A stretch of DNA of 64,000 bases from HLUCCA09 sp038745585 (GTDB lineage: Bacteria > Pseudomonadota > Alphaproteobacteria > Rhodobacterales > Rhodobacteraceae), in the NCBI GenBank assembly GCA_038745585.1, contig JBCDLH010000001.1, positions 310,001 through 374,000 of the forward strand, given 5' to 3'. The notes under the pieces were generated by a model. The model worked only from the letters and a program-made list of their open reading frames with translations. It was not told the origin of the DNA and did no database searches. Made by a program: the position numbers and the translations under genes. Shown piece after piece: positions 8,662-17,396 of the stretch (positions are counted from its first letter, which is position 1; the number at the start of each line of letters is the position of its first letter).

Positions 8662-8868
8662 GAGGGGTTCTCCCACTGCAAGCTTGACTAAAACTGTAAG
8701 GATCTCGGCGGAAAAAAGCGAGAGCACGTCGCGTCACAGGCCTGTGTACTCCCACGTAACGTAGTCCGGGACCAGAGGCCCCCTTGCGCACCAAAAAAAG
8801 CCGGCGCGCCGTGTTGGCTGCATCGACAAGGACCCTTGCCGAGTGTGGTACGATTAAGGACGCGGCGC

Positions 8869-10329
8869 TTAGCGCGCCCGCACGGCGACGGAGTAGCGCG
8901 TCGGCGCACCAGCAGGCGGGGCCGGGCAGCGCGCGCCCTGGACAGCGCGCTGAACCGCGCTTGCAAAGCGCGCTTCGCCATTCACGCTGACGCCGCCGAT
9001 GCGGCCGCTGCCGGCGACCTGAAACGAGATCGAGACTTGCTCTCCACGATTGCCGCGGGCGCGTTGGGCGGCGCGTGCCACACAGGCCCGGACCCGCCCG
9101 ACATAATTTGAGATCGCGGCGTTTCCGGCCGCTTGCGCGCGGCCCTGACCGGAGGAGGTCGCTGTTCCGGTCTCCGACCCGCCAATACTGCCGCGCCGGG
9201 CGTCTTGCGTGGCGTTGCCGGTCCGCGCGGGGGCGGCCTGCTGCTGCGGTTGTTGCTGCGGTTGCTGCTGGGGCTGCTGCGCGGCTTGCTGGCGCGCCTC
9301 CTCTGCGGCCTGTCGCTGCCGCTCGGCCTCGGCGGCACGCCGGGCGACGACCACCTCTGGCATGGCGCGCGGACGCAGCGAAACGCGCGGCGTCGTCTCG
9401 CGCTCGTCTTCGGCGTCGGGCAATGCGGCGACGACCTCCTCCGGTGCGACGGGAGCGGCAACGATCGGTGCAGCCGCGATGGGCGGCGTCGGCGCCGGCG
9501 CGGTTGTCACGGGCGGGGCCGCGGCGGTGACAGCACGCGTCGGCTCTTGCACGATCTCTTCGGCCGGCTCTGCGACAGGCGGCTGCGGCGCGGTGGCGGC
9601 ACCTGCTCGCGCAGCTTCCAACGGGGCGGTTTCGGTCGGCTCCGCAGGCGCGGCCGGAGGGGCGACGGCGGCGTCCGTGTCGGCCGTCTCGGCGCGCGAG
9701 ACCGCAATGGAGGGCGCAAGATCGGGAGGCGGGGGTGCGGCTGAGGGCAACGCGAGGCTGGCAATTGCCGTCTCGGGTGCGGCGGCCGCAGCAGCGGCTT
9801 CGGGCGGCGCCGGCGCGGCTTCCGGAGCGCGCGCGCTTTCGATGGGCGCGGGCGGCGGAGCGGCGGCCGCCTCGGCGTCGGCCATCGTCATCTGTTGTAT
9901 AGGCGGTGCGTCGGCCATATTGGCCGGTGCGGTCTGGGCGGGCGGGACTTCGGGCGCGTCGGCAGCTTCGAGTTCGGGCGGCGGCGCCGTGTCCGCCTCT
10001 GCGACGGGCGTTTCCTGGGCCACCGGGGTCTCGGCGGTCTCTGCCTCTGCGGTCTCGGCGCGGGTACTGGTGTCCGCTTGCGGCGCGGTCTCGGATGTGA
10101 CCGCTTCGGCGTCGTTCGGTACCGTAGCTTCGATCCCTGCGGCCATGTCGGCAAAACTGGTCCCATCCATCGCCACCGCACCGCCACCGCCGCCCTCGAC
10201 CATGGCGCGGGGGCGCGGCTCATGGAGGACAACGGCGGTGAGATGTGCCCCGGCGGACAGAACCACAGCCATGGCCGCCAGCGCCACCGAGCGCGGCACG
10301 CGCCCTGCAAGAGGCACCGCTGCGCTCAT
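8869..10329 (-). CDS. tonB: TonB-family energy transducer with long low-complexity periplasmic arm
   Basis: A 486-residue TonB-like protein. Residues about 13-35 (SVALAAMAVVLSAGAHLTAV) form the single N-terminal membrane anchor. A very long Ala/Pro/Glu-rich spacer follows, then a Gln-rich tract (repeats of QQPQQQ) with nearby Arg-rich sequence, and a C-terminal TonB domain of about 90 residues (AISNYVGRVRACVARAAQ, ISFQVAGSGRIGGVSVNGEA). It carries proton-motive energy from ExbB/ExbD to outer-membrane receptors. Its start overlaps the stop of exbD by 4 bases. At 486 residues it is roughly twice as long as E. coli TonB, mostly in the spacer. Confidence 0.88.
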   Translation of the reverse strand: MSAAVPLAGRVPRSVALAAMAVVLSAGAHLTAVVLHEPRPRAMVEGGGGGAVAMDGTSFADMAAGIEATVPNDAEAVTSETAPQADTSTRAETAEAETAETPVAQETPVAEADTAPPPELEAADAPEVPPAQTAPANMADAPPIQQMTMADAEAAAAPPPAPIESARAPEAAPAPPEAAAAAAAPETAIASLALPSAAPPPPDLAPSIAVSRAETADTDAAVAPPAAPAEPTETAPLEAARAGAATAPQPPVAEPAEEIVQEPTRAVTAAAPPVTTAPAPTPPIAAAPIVAAPVAPEEVVAALPDAEDERETTPRVSLRPRAMPEVVVARRAAEAERQRQAAEEARQQAAQQPQQQPQQQPQQQAAPARTGNATQDARRGSIGGSETGTATSSGQGRAQAAGNAAISNYVGRVRACVARAAQRARGNRGEQVSISFQVAGSGRIGGVSVNGEARFASAVQRAVQGARCPAPPAGAPTRYSVAVRAR

Positions 10330-10784
10330 TGGAGCCCCCGCTCGGCCACGACCATGACCTGGGCCGCGCCAGACGCGCGCAACTCCAACGTGACCTCCAT
10401 CAGGCGGATAGCGGGCACGTCGCGGTCCGGCACGAGACGCGCAGCTAGGGGGGCCGCCGCACCCGCGTCGCCCGCTCCTGCGCTCGCCTGTTCGCCTGCT
10501 CCGGCGTCCGCCTCGGCTGTGAGCTGCGCGACATAGGCAGCCGGGTCGAGGGCGGTGCCACGAAACGTTGTCGTGCCGTCGGAATGCAGGACAAGCGCGT
10601 CCGGCGGGGCGCGGCCTTCGAGGTCTTCCGCCGTGGCGAGGGTCAGATCGGGATCGAGCGGCGGCGCCACTGTGCCGGCCACAAGAAAGAAGATCAGCAT
10701 CAGGAAGACGACGTTGATGAGCGCAATCGTCGGCTCGGGCTTGCGACGCGTGGCGCGGGGGCGGGGGCGGCTCCGCACGCTCAT
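10326..10784 (-). CDS. exbD: ExbD/TolR-family protein, second copy
   Basis: A 152-residue ExbD-family protein: an Arg-rich cytoplasmic start, one membrane helix (IALINVVFLMLIFFLVAGT), then a periplasmic domain. The conserved Asp of most ExbD proton channels (LVDV) is replaced by Asn here (LINVVF); the neighbouring ExbD copy keeps LVDVIF. It overlaps both neighbours by 4 bases. The periplasmic part has an Ala/Gly-rich insertion (about residues 95-112). It probably forms a hetero-oligomer with the other ExbD in the ExbB channel; this is inferred from gene order. Confidence 0.85.
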   Translation of the reverse strand: MSVRSRPRPRATRRKPEPTIALINVVFLMLIFFLVAGTVAPPLDPDLTLATAEDLEGRAPPDALVLHSDGTTTFRGTALDPAAYVAQLTAEADAGAGEQASAGAGDAGAAAPLAARLVPDRDVPAIRLMEVTLELRASGAAQVMVVAERGLQ

Positions 10785-11137
10785 CGGAGCACCGTCAGGC
10801 TCAAACCAGGCACGCCGCGCAGCACGCCCAGAAGATCGACCAATTGCTGCGCTGTGACGCTTGGGCCAAGGGCGACGAGCACCCGCTCGCCCTCCAAAAG
10901 CTCCGGCAATGCCTCGGCCTCCACCGTCCGTCCGGCCAGGCGCACGCCCTCTTCGGTGAGCTGGAGGAACCGCGTGTCGGTCACAGCGCCGCCGCCATCG
11001 CCCGCCGCCGCGGCCGAGACCTCGATCTCGCCGAAGCGCGAAAACGTTGAGGTCAGCATGAAAAAGAGCAGGAGGAGAAAGATCACGTCCACGAGCGGCG
11101 TGAGCGAGAGGGCGCGTCGGCGGAAGCCCCTCCGCAT
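10781..11137 (-). CDS. exbD: ExbD/TolR-family protein, first copy
   Basis: A 118-residue ExbD protein with the classical membrane segment SLTPLVDVIFLLLLFFMLTS, whose Asp is the proton-relay residue. A short periplasmic domain follows (residues about 45-118). The ATG at 11137 lies 4 bases after the exbB stop; the upstream open frame is antisense-like and was discarded. It works with ExbB and TonB to energise the outer membrane. Confidence 0.88.
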   Translation of the reverse strand: MRRGFRRRALSLTPLVDVIFLLLLFFMLTSTFSRFGEIEVSAAAAGDGGGAVTDTRFLQLTEEGVRLAGRTVEAEALPELLEGERVLVALGPSVTAQQLVDLLGVLRGVPGLSLTVLR

Positions 11138-11141
11138 GGGA

Positions 11142-11843
11142 TCACGCCTGCGGCGCCGGGCGGCCCATGCCGGCGCGTGCCGGGACGGGCTGGCCCGAGC
11201 TGAGCGCGGTTGCCTCGGCCCCCATCTGCACCCGTGTGCGGGCCAGGGCGACCTCGGCAAAGGCACGGTCGCGGCTGACACGCCCCTCAAGCCAGGTGAG
11301 TACGAGCTGCGTGGGCATCGCCACCGCAAGGCCCACTGCCGTCGTCAGGAGCGCGACCCATATCCCGCCCGCGAGCACCGACGGATCGACCGCGGCCCCC
11401 GCCGCCTGCAGCGCTCGAAACGCATCGATCATACCGAGGACCGTGCCGAAGAGGCCGAGCAGCGGTGCGATCTGCGCAATCGAGTCAAGGATGCGAAAAC
11501 CGCCTTCGAGCTTGGCGAGGTTGTTCTCGGCCTCCGCCTCAAGCCGCGCGCGCATATTGGGATCGTCTGGCGCACGCATGGCAGTCTCGACCAATGGCGC
11601 GAGATGGGAGCGGCTTTCGCGCACGGCGCGGAGGGCGGCGGCGCGGTCGCCACCGTCCCAAGCGGCCAGCGCGGCCTGCAGACGGGCATGGCGGCCGACG
11701 CGGGCGGCAGCGAGCTGCCAAAGTTTGTAGATCGCCACTGCGGCTGCGACGACCGACAGCGCAAGCAAGAGCATCACAACTGGACCCCCAAGGTCGAGGA
11801 TCCCTTGGAGAGCGGTGCTCACACGCGCGAAAACATCGGTCAT
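11142..11843 (-). CDS. exbB: ExbB/TolQ/MotA-family proton channel protein
   Basis: A 233-residue membrane protein with three helices: about 17-37 (VVMLLLALSVVAAAVAIYKL), 118-138 (APLLGLFGTVLGMIDAF) and 155-178 (VALLTTAVGLAVAMPTQLV). The LLGLFGTVLGMI motif is diagnostic of the ExbB/TolQ/MotA family. The ATG at 11843 overlaps the upstream stop by 4 bases. It is the stator core of the TonB-energising complex, first of exbB-exbD-exbD-tonB. The missing tolA/pal neighbours and the nearby TonB receptor favour ExbB over TolQ. Confidence 0.9.
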   Translation of the reverse strand: MTDVFARVSTALQGILDLGGPVVMLLLALSVVAAAVAIYKLWQLAAARVGRHARLQAALAAWDGGDRAAALRAVRESRSHLAPLVETAMRAPDDPNMRARLEAEAENNLAKLEGGFRILDSIAQIAPLLGLFGTVLGMIDAFRALQAAGAAVDPSVLAGGIWVALLTTAVGLAVAMPTQLVLTWLEGRVSRDRAFAEVALARTRVQMGAEATALSSGQPVPARAGMGRPAPQA

Positions 11844-12295
11844 CCCAGCAGCTCCACTTCGGCACGGGAGGAGACGGAAATCACCGGTGCGCATTGCTCG
11901 GCGTCGAGCCCCTCGCCCTGACAAGTCTGCACGCCGTTGACGAGCATGCTGCCCACGGCCTCGCACGGCGTACCGGGCAGATCGAATTGGCGCACACGCA
12001 ACCGGTCGACGGGCAGCGCGCCGAAATCAAAGAGGGCGATGCGCTCGACGCTGCCCTCGGGGCCGAACGCAACCGCTTCGACCACCAGCGAGGCGACGTC
12101 TGCGGCCAGGCCGTTGCGGGCGACAAAGGTCAGCCTGCAGGCGCCGTCGACCGGCGCAAGACCGTCGAGCGTCAAGGCGAGAACGGCCGTATCATCCGTG
12201 CCTTCGGCATCGCCGGACGAGGCGTCCTGCGCCGCCGCGGGTAGGGCTGAGAGCCAAGCGGCGCCGAGGCCAACAAGAGTGCGAAAGCGCGTCAT
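11840..12295 (-). CDS. Secreted protein of unknown function leading the exb-tonB operon
   Basis: A 151-residue protein with a clear signal peptide (MTRFRTLVGLGAAWLSAL, cleavage near AAA-Q at about 22). The mature part is beta-rich and carries cysteines in DGACRLTFVARN, PGTPCEAVGS, QTCQGEG and EQCAPVI, so two periplasmic disulfides are plausible. It overlaps exbB by 4 bases and is therefore co-translated with the energising complex; I infer an accessory role in the periplasm. I do not recognise a named family. Confidence 0.75.
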   Translation of the reverse strand: MTRFRTLVGLGAAWLSALPAAAQDASSGDAEGTDDTAVLALTLDGLAPVDGACRLTFVARNGLAADVASLVVEAVAFGPEGSVERIALFDFGALPVDRLRVRQFDLPGTPCEAVGSMLVNGVQTCQGEGLDAEQCAPVISVSSRAEVELLG

Positions 12296-12615
12296 GCAAA
12301 TTCCCCATCGTTTCTATCGGGTATGGGTCAGCGTTAAGGCGATTGCAACGCCCGCTTCCCAGTGACCCCTCCCCCGTCCATGCCGCTTGCCGGGCCATTG
12401 GCCGCGCGCAGCGCGAGACGCCAATGCGTGTTGCGTCCAGCGACCTCACATGTGGACCGACCAAAGCGGAAACGCGCCCATGAGAGGCGCGCTCCTGATT
12501 TGCATGGGCCGCTTTCCGCTTGCGTCGCCGCTCTTTTGTCCGCGGCTGGACGCCCGAAAGCGGACCCACCAGCCGCGCCGAGGGAAGGTCGCGGCTGATG
12601 AGCTGATCCGCCCGA
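12296..12615. other. Intergenic region upstream of the exb-tonB operon
   Basis: About 320 bases without a gene. On the minus strand a weak promoter-like pair TTGCAA, 17 bases, CATACC lies near 12350-12322, before the secreted-protein gene. Because of this gap, the receptor gene and the exb-tonB cluster need not be one transcript. Nothing else is evident. Confidence 0.4.
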
Positions 12616-14691
12616 TCAGAACAGCTTGGCCACGCTGAGGCTGATGGAGCGCCCGGCCGCAGCTTCGCCAGAGCCGAAGAGATGCGGTGTGTACTGCTCG
12701 TCGGTTATGTTGTTGGCGGCGAGGCGGACTTCGAGGCCGTCAAGCGCGCCTTGGTCCGGCGTCCAAGAGGCGAAGAGATCCCAGACGGTATAGCTCGGAG
12801 TTTCGTCCGCGCCCGTTGGCACCCTGTCTTGGCGCCACGTGTGGGTGCCGCGAACAGAAAAGTCGACGTTGTATTGCGGCAGCCGCGTGCCGACGGTGAG
12901 CGAGACCTCGTCCGCGGGAATGTCGAGCAGATCTTCCTCCGGTCCGCCATCGACCGTTCCCTCGCCGCGCACTTGGCTATAGGCCAGCCGACTGAAGAGG
13001 AAGTCGCTGTCGTAGGCCGCTTCGAGTTCCCAGCCTGTGATCGTCGCTTCGTCGATGTTTAGGAATGGCGACTGGGTGTTCACACGAGAGATCAGGTCTT
13101 CGATATCGTTGTTGAAGTAGACCGCTTTGGCGACGAGCTGGTCTCCGGGCATAAAGACGTCGAAGCTCGAATAGGACGCGCCGATCTCCCACGTGGTGGC
13201 TTTTTCCGGCTTCAGGTCGAGGTTGCCGCTGTTTCCGTCGAACGCCTCGTCGAGCACCGGGAGACGTTCGGTCTGCGCGATCGTACCGAAGACGTTTATG
13301 CTGTCGGTCACTTCGTAGAGGACGGCGAGCTTCGGCGCGAAGGCCTCGTTCGAGAGGCTCTCATCTTCGTCGAACGTAGTGTTGATGTTGTCGGGGCGCA
13401 GCTCTTGCCACTCATACCGCAGGCCGGGGATGATCGTCAGACCAAAGGGAAAGACGATCTCGGCTTGGGCAAAGATGCCGTAGTTCTCATCGTATCCGCC
13501 AGGCTGGAACGAGATGAAACCGTTGGGCGGCGTGTTGAAGAAATTGTTGCTGGTCGTCTCGCCGACACGTTCCTGCAAGCTTGCATCAAAGCCGTAGGAA
13601 AGCGTGACATCGGCGGTCCCCGCGGTGAAGCGCGACGTGTTGATGAGGTTTAGCTGATACGACGTGTAGGCGTATTCGGCGTCTTCGAAGAGCGTCGAGG
13701 GGAATTGCCCGGTTGCGTTCTCCTGGATGACCTCTGTGTCGGAGTAACCGAAGCGGACCTGCAGATCGACCAGGTCGTTCCCCGCCGGATTGAAGTCATA
13801 TCCGAGCACGAAGGTGTTGTCGTCAACGTCGCGGTCGACCCTCCCGAAGGCTTCGTTTGTCCCGGTTTGCTCGTATTCGGCCTGGTCCTCGGAGGTTTGC
13901 CAGTTTTGGAAGGTCACGAAGACGCTGTGCTGATCGTCGTCGCCGAAGGTGTAGCGGCCCTTGAGCAGGTAGGATGTCGCATCGAAGGCCGAGCCGATGA
14001 TGTCATCGCCATCGCCGTCCTGCCGATCACCCTGCTCGCGATAGGCAAAGAAGCCCAAGAGCTCGACCTGCTCGTTCGGCTGTGCCGCAATGATGGAACT
14101 GCTGAGAAAACCGTCGCCATTGCTGGTGTATTGCAGCTTTTGGCGGAAGGCGAAGGGGTCACCCGGCTCGAGAAAGTCGCTCGCATCCTTGGTTTCGAGC
14201 TCGATTACGCCACCGATGGCGCCCGCTCCCGTCAGCGTCGAGGAAGCCGGGCCGCGCAGGACTTCAACGCGGCGGTAGAGCTCGGGCTCGGTAAAGAGCG
14301 CGCCCATTCGGTACTGCTGATAAAACTTGGTGACGCCGTCGATTCGCGTGATGATGCGGTTCTGGTCGCCGTCCTCGCCGCCGCCAATCCCGCGGATGTT
14401 GACGCGCTCGCCCAAAACACGCTCCGAGCCGACGCCTGTCACCCCGGGGATGTCCGTCAGGAGGTCGTTGACCGTTTGCGGCTGTGCGCGCTCGATGTCT
14501 TCTTGCGTCAGAACAGAGACCGATTGCGGCGTGTCACTGGCGACATTGTTGATACCGGAGCCGATGACGATCGGGTCGAGCGTAAAGCGTAGTGCTCCCT
14601 CGAACGCGCCCCCCTCGTCCGTCGCCTGCGCGTAAGACATCGTCGCAAAACACAAGGGTGCTGTGGTGCACAGCATCAGTCGTCGTAGCAT
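12616..14691 (-). CDS. TonB-dependent outer-membrane receptor, possibly haem or iron-chelate uptake
   Basis: A 691-residue receptor with signal peptide (ends near SYAQ, about residue 22). The plug domain runs about 40-160 (SVLTQEDIERAQPQTVNDLL; RVEVLRGPASSTLTGAGAIGG) and a 22-strand barrel follows to the terminal Phe (SISLSVAKLF). The FxRAP/NPNL haem-receptor loop is present only in altered form (TERLPVLDEAF ... NLDLKPEKATTWEIG), so a haemoglobin/haem-type receptor is a guess from overall architecture. It lies upstream of the ExbB-ExbD-TonB cluster that would energise it. No periplasmic binding protein, ABC transporter or haem oxygenase is nearby. Confidence 0.85.
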   Translation of the reverse strand: MLRRLMLCTTAPLCFATMSYAQATDEGGAFEGALRFTLDPIVIGSGINNVASDTPQSVSVLTQEDIERAQPQTVNDLLTDIPGVTGVGSERVLGERVNIRGIGGGEDGDQNRIITRIDGVTKFYQQYRMGALFTEPELYRRVEVLRGPASSTLTGAGAIGGVIELETKDASDFLEPGDPFAFRQKLQYTSNGDGFLSSSIIAAQPNEQVELLGFFAYREQGDRQDGDGDDIIGSAFDATSYLLKGRYTFGDDDQHSVFVTFQNWQTSEDQAEYEQTGTNEAFGRVDRDVDDNTFVLGYDFNPAGNDLVDLQVRFGYSDTEVIQENATGQFPSTLFEDAEYAYTSYQLNLINTSRFTAGTADVTLSYGFDASLQERVGETTSNNFFNTPPNGFISFQPGGYDENYGIFAQAEIVFPFGLTIIPGLRYEWQELRPDNINTTFDEDESLSNEAFAPKLAVLYEVTDSINVFGTIAQTERLPVLDEAFDGNSGNLDLKPEKATTWEIGASYSSFDVFMPGDQLVAKAVYFNNDIEDLISRVNTQSPFLNIDEATITGWELEAAYDSDFLFSRLAYSQVRGEGTVDGGPEEDLLDIPADEVSLTVGTRLPQYNVDFSVRGTHTWRQDRVPTGADETPSYTVWDLFASWTPDQGALDGLEVRLAANNITDEQYTPHLFGSGEAAAGRSISLSVAKLF

Positions 14692-14786
14692 GGCAGGTCT
14701 CCGGAAGATGTCGTCGGCTGCCGGGCTGCGGTGGCTAATGCGCGTGGACTGAGATCAAACCTTATGAAAATCGTCAACATTTAATG

Positions 14787-14813
14787 AAATGACGCATGCG
14801 AAATGCGTCATTT
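14787..14813. promoter_or_regulatory. Perfect 11-bp inverted repeat upstream of the TonB receptor
   Basis: AAATGACGCAT (14787-14797) and ATGCGTCATTT (14803-14813) are perfect inverted arms with a 5-base spacer, in an AT-rich patch about 95 bases before the receptor start. Length and position suit a dimeric repressor operator, probably metal-responsive given the gene. It does not match the Fur, Irr or Zur consensus sequences I know. Confidence 0.55.
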
Positions 14814-15057
14814 TAATGTGGGTGTTGCGCGTATGTGCGCACGACCGTGCCAAAAAATGGCCTTCAGCCTTCCACAAGCCCAGCGCTTCGTTAAGAGTTC
14901 CGTCGGCCCGAGCACGCGATTCGCGGCCCTTCCAATCGGCTTTTTCGTCGCTGGCTGAGCTCTTGTGACGACCCAGAGACCTTGGGATCGGACGGACCAA
15001 AGCGACGTGGGCCCGATGCTTGCGAACCCGGCTCCCGTCGTTGCGCTTGCTGCCGCT

Positions 15058-15432
15058 CTACCCGGCTTGCCAGAGCGCGCAATGGGCGCCGTTTGGGTCA
15101 CGGATGATGGCGATGCCGCCGCCTCCCCCCTCGCTACGGTCTTCGAGGACGGTGCCGCCATTGGCTCTGACGGTCTCAAGCGCATTCTCGAGCGACGGCA
15201 CCAAGAAGTAGGGCATCCAGACCGGTGGGATGTTCGCGTTCATGCCGCGGGCATGGCAGATGCCGGAAACGCTCGACCCGTCCTCGGCCTCCATATTGAA
15301 GTCGTTGTAATCGCCCATCGGATGGGGTGCAGCTGTCCACCCGCAGACGGCACTGTAAAAGGCGCTGGTCGCGTTTGCGTCCTCTACGGTCAGGTCGATC
15401 CATCCGAGCTTGCCTGGGGACTGAGATGTCAT
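15058..15432 (-). CDS. VOC (glyoxalase/bleomycin-resistance) family protein
   Basis: A 124-residue vicinal-oxygen-chelate protein with the two beta-alpha-beta-beta-beta modules. Landmarks are KLGWIDLTVEDANATSAFY at the start, YFLVPSLENALETVRANGG mid-way and IRDPNGAHCALWQ at the end. The 'FxWxxxL/ITVED' start resembles the 27 kDa-antigen-like VOC subgroup often annotated as a hydroxylase; the substrate is unknown. It stands alone, 62 bases beyond the ankyrin gene on the same strand, so it may be co-transcribed with it. Confidence 0.8.
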   Translation of the reverse strand: MTSQSPGKLGWIDLTVEDANATSAFYSAVCGWTAAPHPMGDYNDFNMEAEDGSSVSGICHARGMNANIPPVWMPYFLVPSLENALETVRANGGTVLEDRSEGGGGGIAIIRDPNGAHCALWQAG

Positions 15433-15494
15433 GCGCGCCTCTCCCTGTGATGCGGCGTTGGCCGGGGCGGGCGTGGGCCCGCCCCTGGATCACC

Positions 15495-17132
15495 TTACGC
15501 CGCCGGGGCCGGTTCGCCGACGGAAAGAAGGTACGCCGTGACCTCGTCGGAGTAGACACGGGTGACGCCATCAACGAGCACGGTCTCAGGGTCGCTCGGG
15601 TTTGGCACCGCTCCGGGCATCCCGTGGGCCACCAGCACTTCGGCGCAGGCGAGCCAATCGCCCTCCGGCACCGGCGTGTTGATCGACGCCCAGCTTAGCG
15701 TGCCGGAGGCGTTGTCGTTGAAGGCGTGCTCTTCGGTCCAAACGGCACCGTGGGCGAGCAGAAACGCCGTGAGGGCAGCGTTGCCTTGAAAGACGGAATG
15801 GTTGAGTGCGCCCGCTTTCCAATCGCCGCCACGGACCGAGATCGGCCACCCAAGCTCCACCATGGCACGCACGGCTTCGGTGCACCCTGCGGCGGCGAGC
15901 TCGGGCAGCATGCGGAGCTGCTTCTCGTTCAATCGGTCGATAAGGTCCGGCGTCTCCTGAAGGAGACGGCGCCCCGTGTCAGTGTCGCCCCGGGCGCAAG
16001 CGGCGACGAAGGCGTCTTCGGGCGAAAGGTCGATCTGGGCACCGGCCCGCTGCAAGAGGTCGGCGATCTCTGGCAGGCCATAGCGCAGCGCGCTCACGTA
16101 GGCGCTCGTTCCGTCGTCAGCGGTCGCTCGAGGGTCGACGCCCACGTCAAGCAGAGCCGCGATATGAGCCGCCGAGCGCCGCCGCCGGATCGCCCAGTGG
16201 AGGAGCTTGCCTTCACCAGACACATCGCCGGCATAGGCCAGGAGCAGCTTGACCCGGTCGAGATCGTCATAGTCGAGCGCGTGATAAATCGCATTGGTGC
16301 CCGCGACCGTGGCGCCCGCCTCAAGAAGAAGGCGGGTGCAGGCAGGATCGGGCCCTTCGAGCGAGTGATAAAGCGACTCGCCGTCATCGGGGTCCGCTCC
16401 GGCGGCCAGAAGCTTGGCGGTCAGCTCCGCGTCGTGATGCTGGCCCGCCGCACCGTAAAGGGCAGAGATCCGATGCTCCTCGGAAGGGGCGGCAACCGAG
16501 GCGGGCGGCCAGCGGCTTCCCACGGATTGATTGGGATCCGCGCCCGCCGCGAGAAGGAGATCGACCGTCTCATGGATCGCCGCGCGGTACTCCGGCAGCG
16601 TGACAAGGCTCGAATGCGTCGCTGCGACAAGCGGGGGGAGGTGGAGCGGGCCGCCGGGCAGATGGACCCAGCCCGCATCCCGCGCGATCTGCCGCCGCAC
16701 CTCCTCGGTAGCGCCTATGGCGGGCGCAAGGGCCGGCTCGTCGTCGATCAGTCCAGGCAGAGCGTTGTGAATCCGCGCGGCGTCAGCGGGCCGGGCTTTG
16801 TTCATATCGCCGATTATGTCGCCAGGATAGGCGCGCAGGGCGAAGGCGCGCCGCTGTGCGGCGGGGTCGCTCGCCCGAAGTCGAACGACCTCGACATGGG
16901 AGCGCAGAGCGGCCCAGGAGGCAAAGCCGTATTCGCGCGCAATGCAGGATTGCGCGTCGTGCAAGCGCAGGGCTGCGACCGCGCGCGCATCCGGGATCTG
17001 CCCTTTGAGCGCCGGAAGCGCAGCGGCGAACCGCGACAGCGCCTCCGGCTCAGCCGCGCGCGCGGCGGAAAGCAGCTCTTTGGCTTGCCGCTTGAGTTGA
17101 TTGATGTCGGGATTTTCGGGAAGCAGTGCCAT
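15495..17132 (-). CDS. Ankyrin-repeat protein
   Basis: A 545-residue cytosolic protein. Residues 1-100 form an alpha-helical lead (MALLPENPDINQLKRQAKEL) shared by a family of bacterial ankyrin proteins. Degenerate ankyrin repeats follow, recognisable by AAGADPNQ, LLAAGADPDDG, LLLEAGATV, LLDVGVDPRATADDG and LLQRAGAQIDLSPEDA. The ATG at 17132 follows a GGAGG site; an earlier in-frame start lacks one. Such proteins mediate protein contacts; no catalytic domain is visible. No signal peptide is present. Confidence 0.85.
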   Translation of the reverse strand: MALLPENPDINQLKRQAKELLSAARAAEPEALSRFAAALPALKGQIPDARAVAALRLHDAQSCIAREYGFASWAALRSHVEVVRLRASDPAAQRRAFALRAYPGDIIGDMNKARPADAARIHNALPGLIDDEPALAPAIGATEEVRRQIARDAGWVHLPGGPLHLPPLVAATHSSLVTLPEYRAAIHETVDLLLAAGADPNQSVGSRWPPASVAAPSEEHRISALYGAAGQHHDAELTAKLLAAGADPDDGESLYHSLEGPDPACTRLLLEAGATVAGTNAIYHALDYDDLDRVKLLLAYAGDVSGEGKLLHWAIRRRRSAAHIAALLDVGVDPRATADDGTSAYVSALRYGLPEIADLLQRAGAQIDLSPEDAFVAACARGDTDTGRRLLQETPDLIDRLNEKQLRMLPELAAAGCTEAVRAMVELGWPISVRGGDWKAGALNHSVFQGNAALTAFLLAHGAVWTEEHAFNDNASGTLSWASINTPVPEGDWLACAEVLVAHGMPGAVPNPSDPETVLVDGVTRVYSDEVTAYLLSVGEPAPAA

Positions 17133-17396
17133 GGGCCCTCCGTGCAAATCGCGCCGATGACCCGCAATCCGGCTGCACAAAGGCTGGCAATGGTCGCCTC
17201 AGTCTCAACAAGTGGGCTCAGCCCTTCCCGCGGGTCCAGGTGCGGCTTGCTCCGCGCCGAAGGAGGTAAAGAGCGGTCACTCTGTTGTCAAATGTCTTGG
17301 CCGCTCTGCGGGCTGTCCCCTCCGGAACTTGGGGCGGCCTCGATGCGCGCGGCACTGGCGCGCCGGACGCAACCTGGGCGGCGCGCAGGAGACTGC

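Noticed and set aside
9209..10357. 382-residue frame opposite the TonB gene
   Set aside because: It is Ala/Gly/Ser-rich antisense of the TonB low-complexity spacer and shows no domain, while the minus strand encodes anchor and TonB C-terminal domain.
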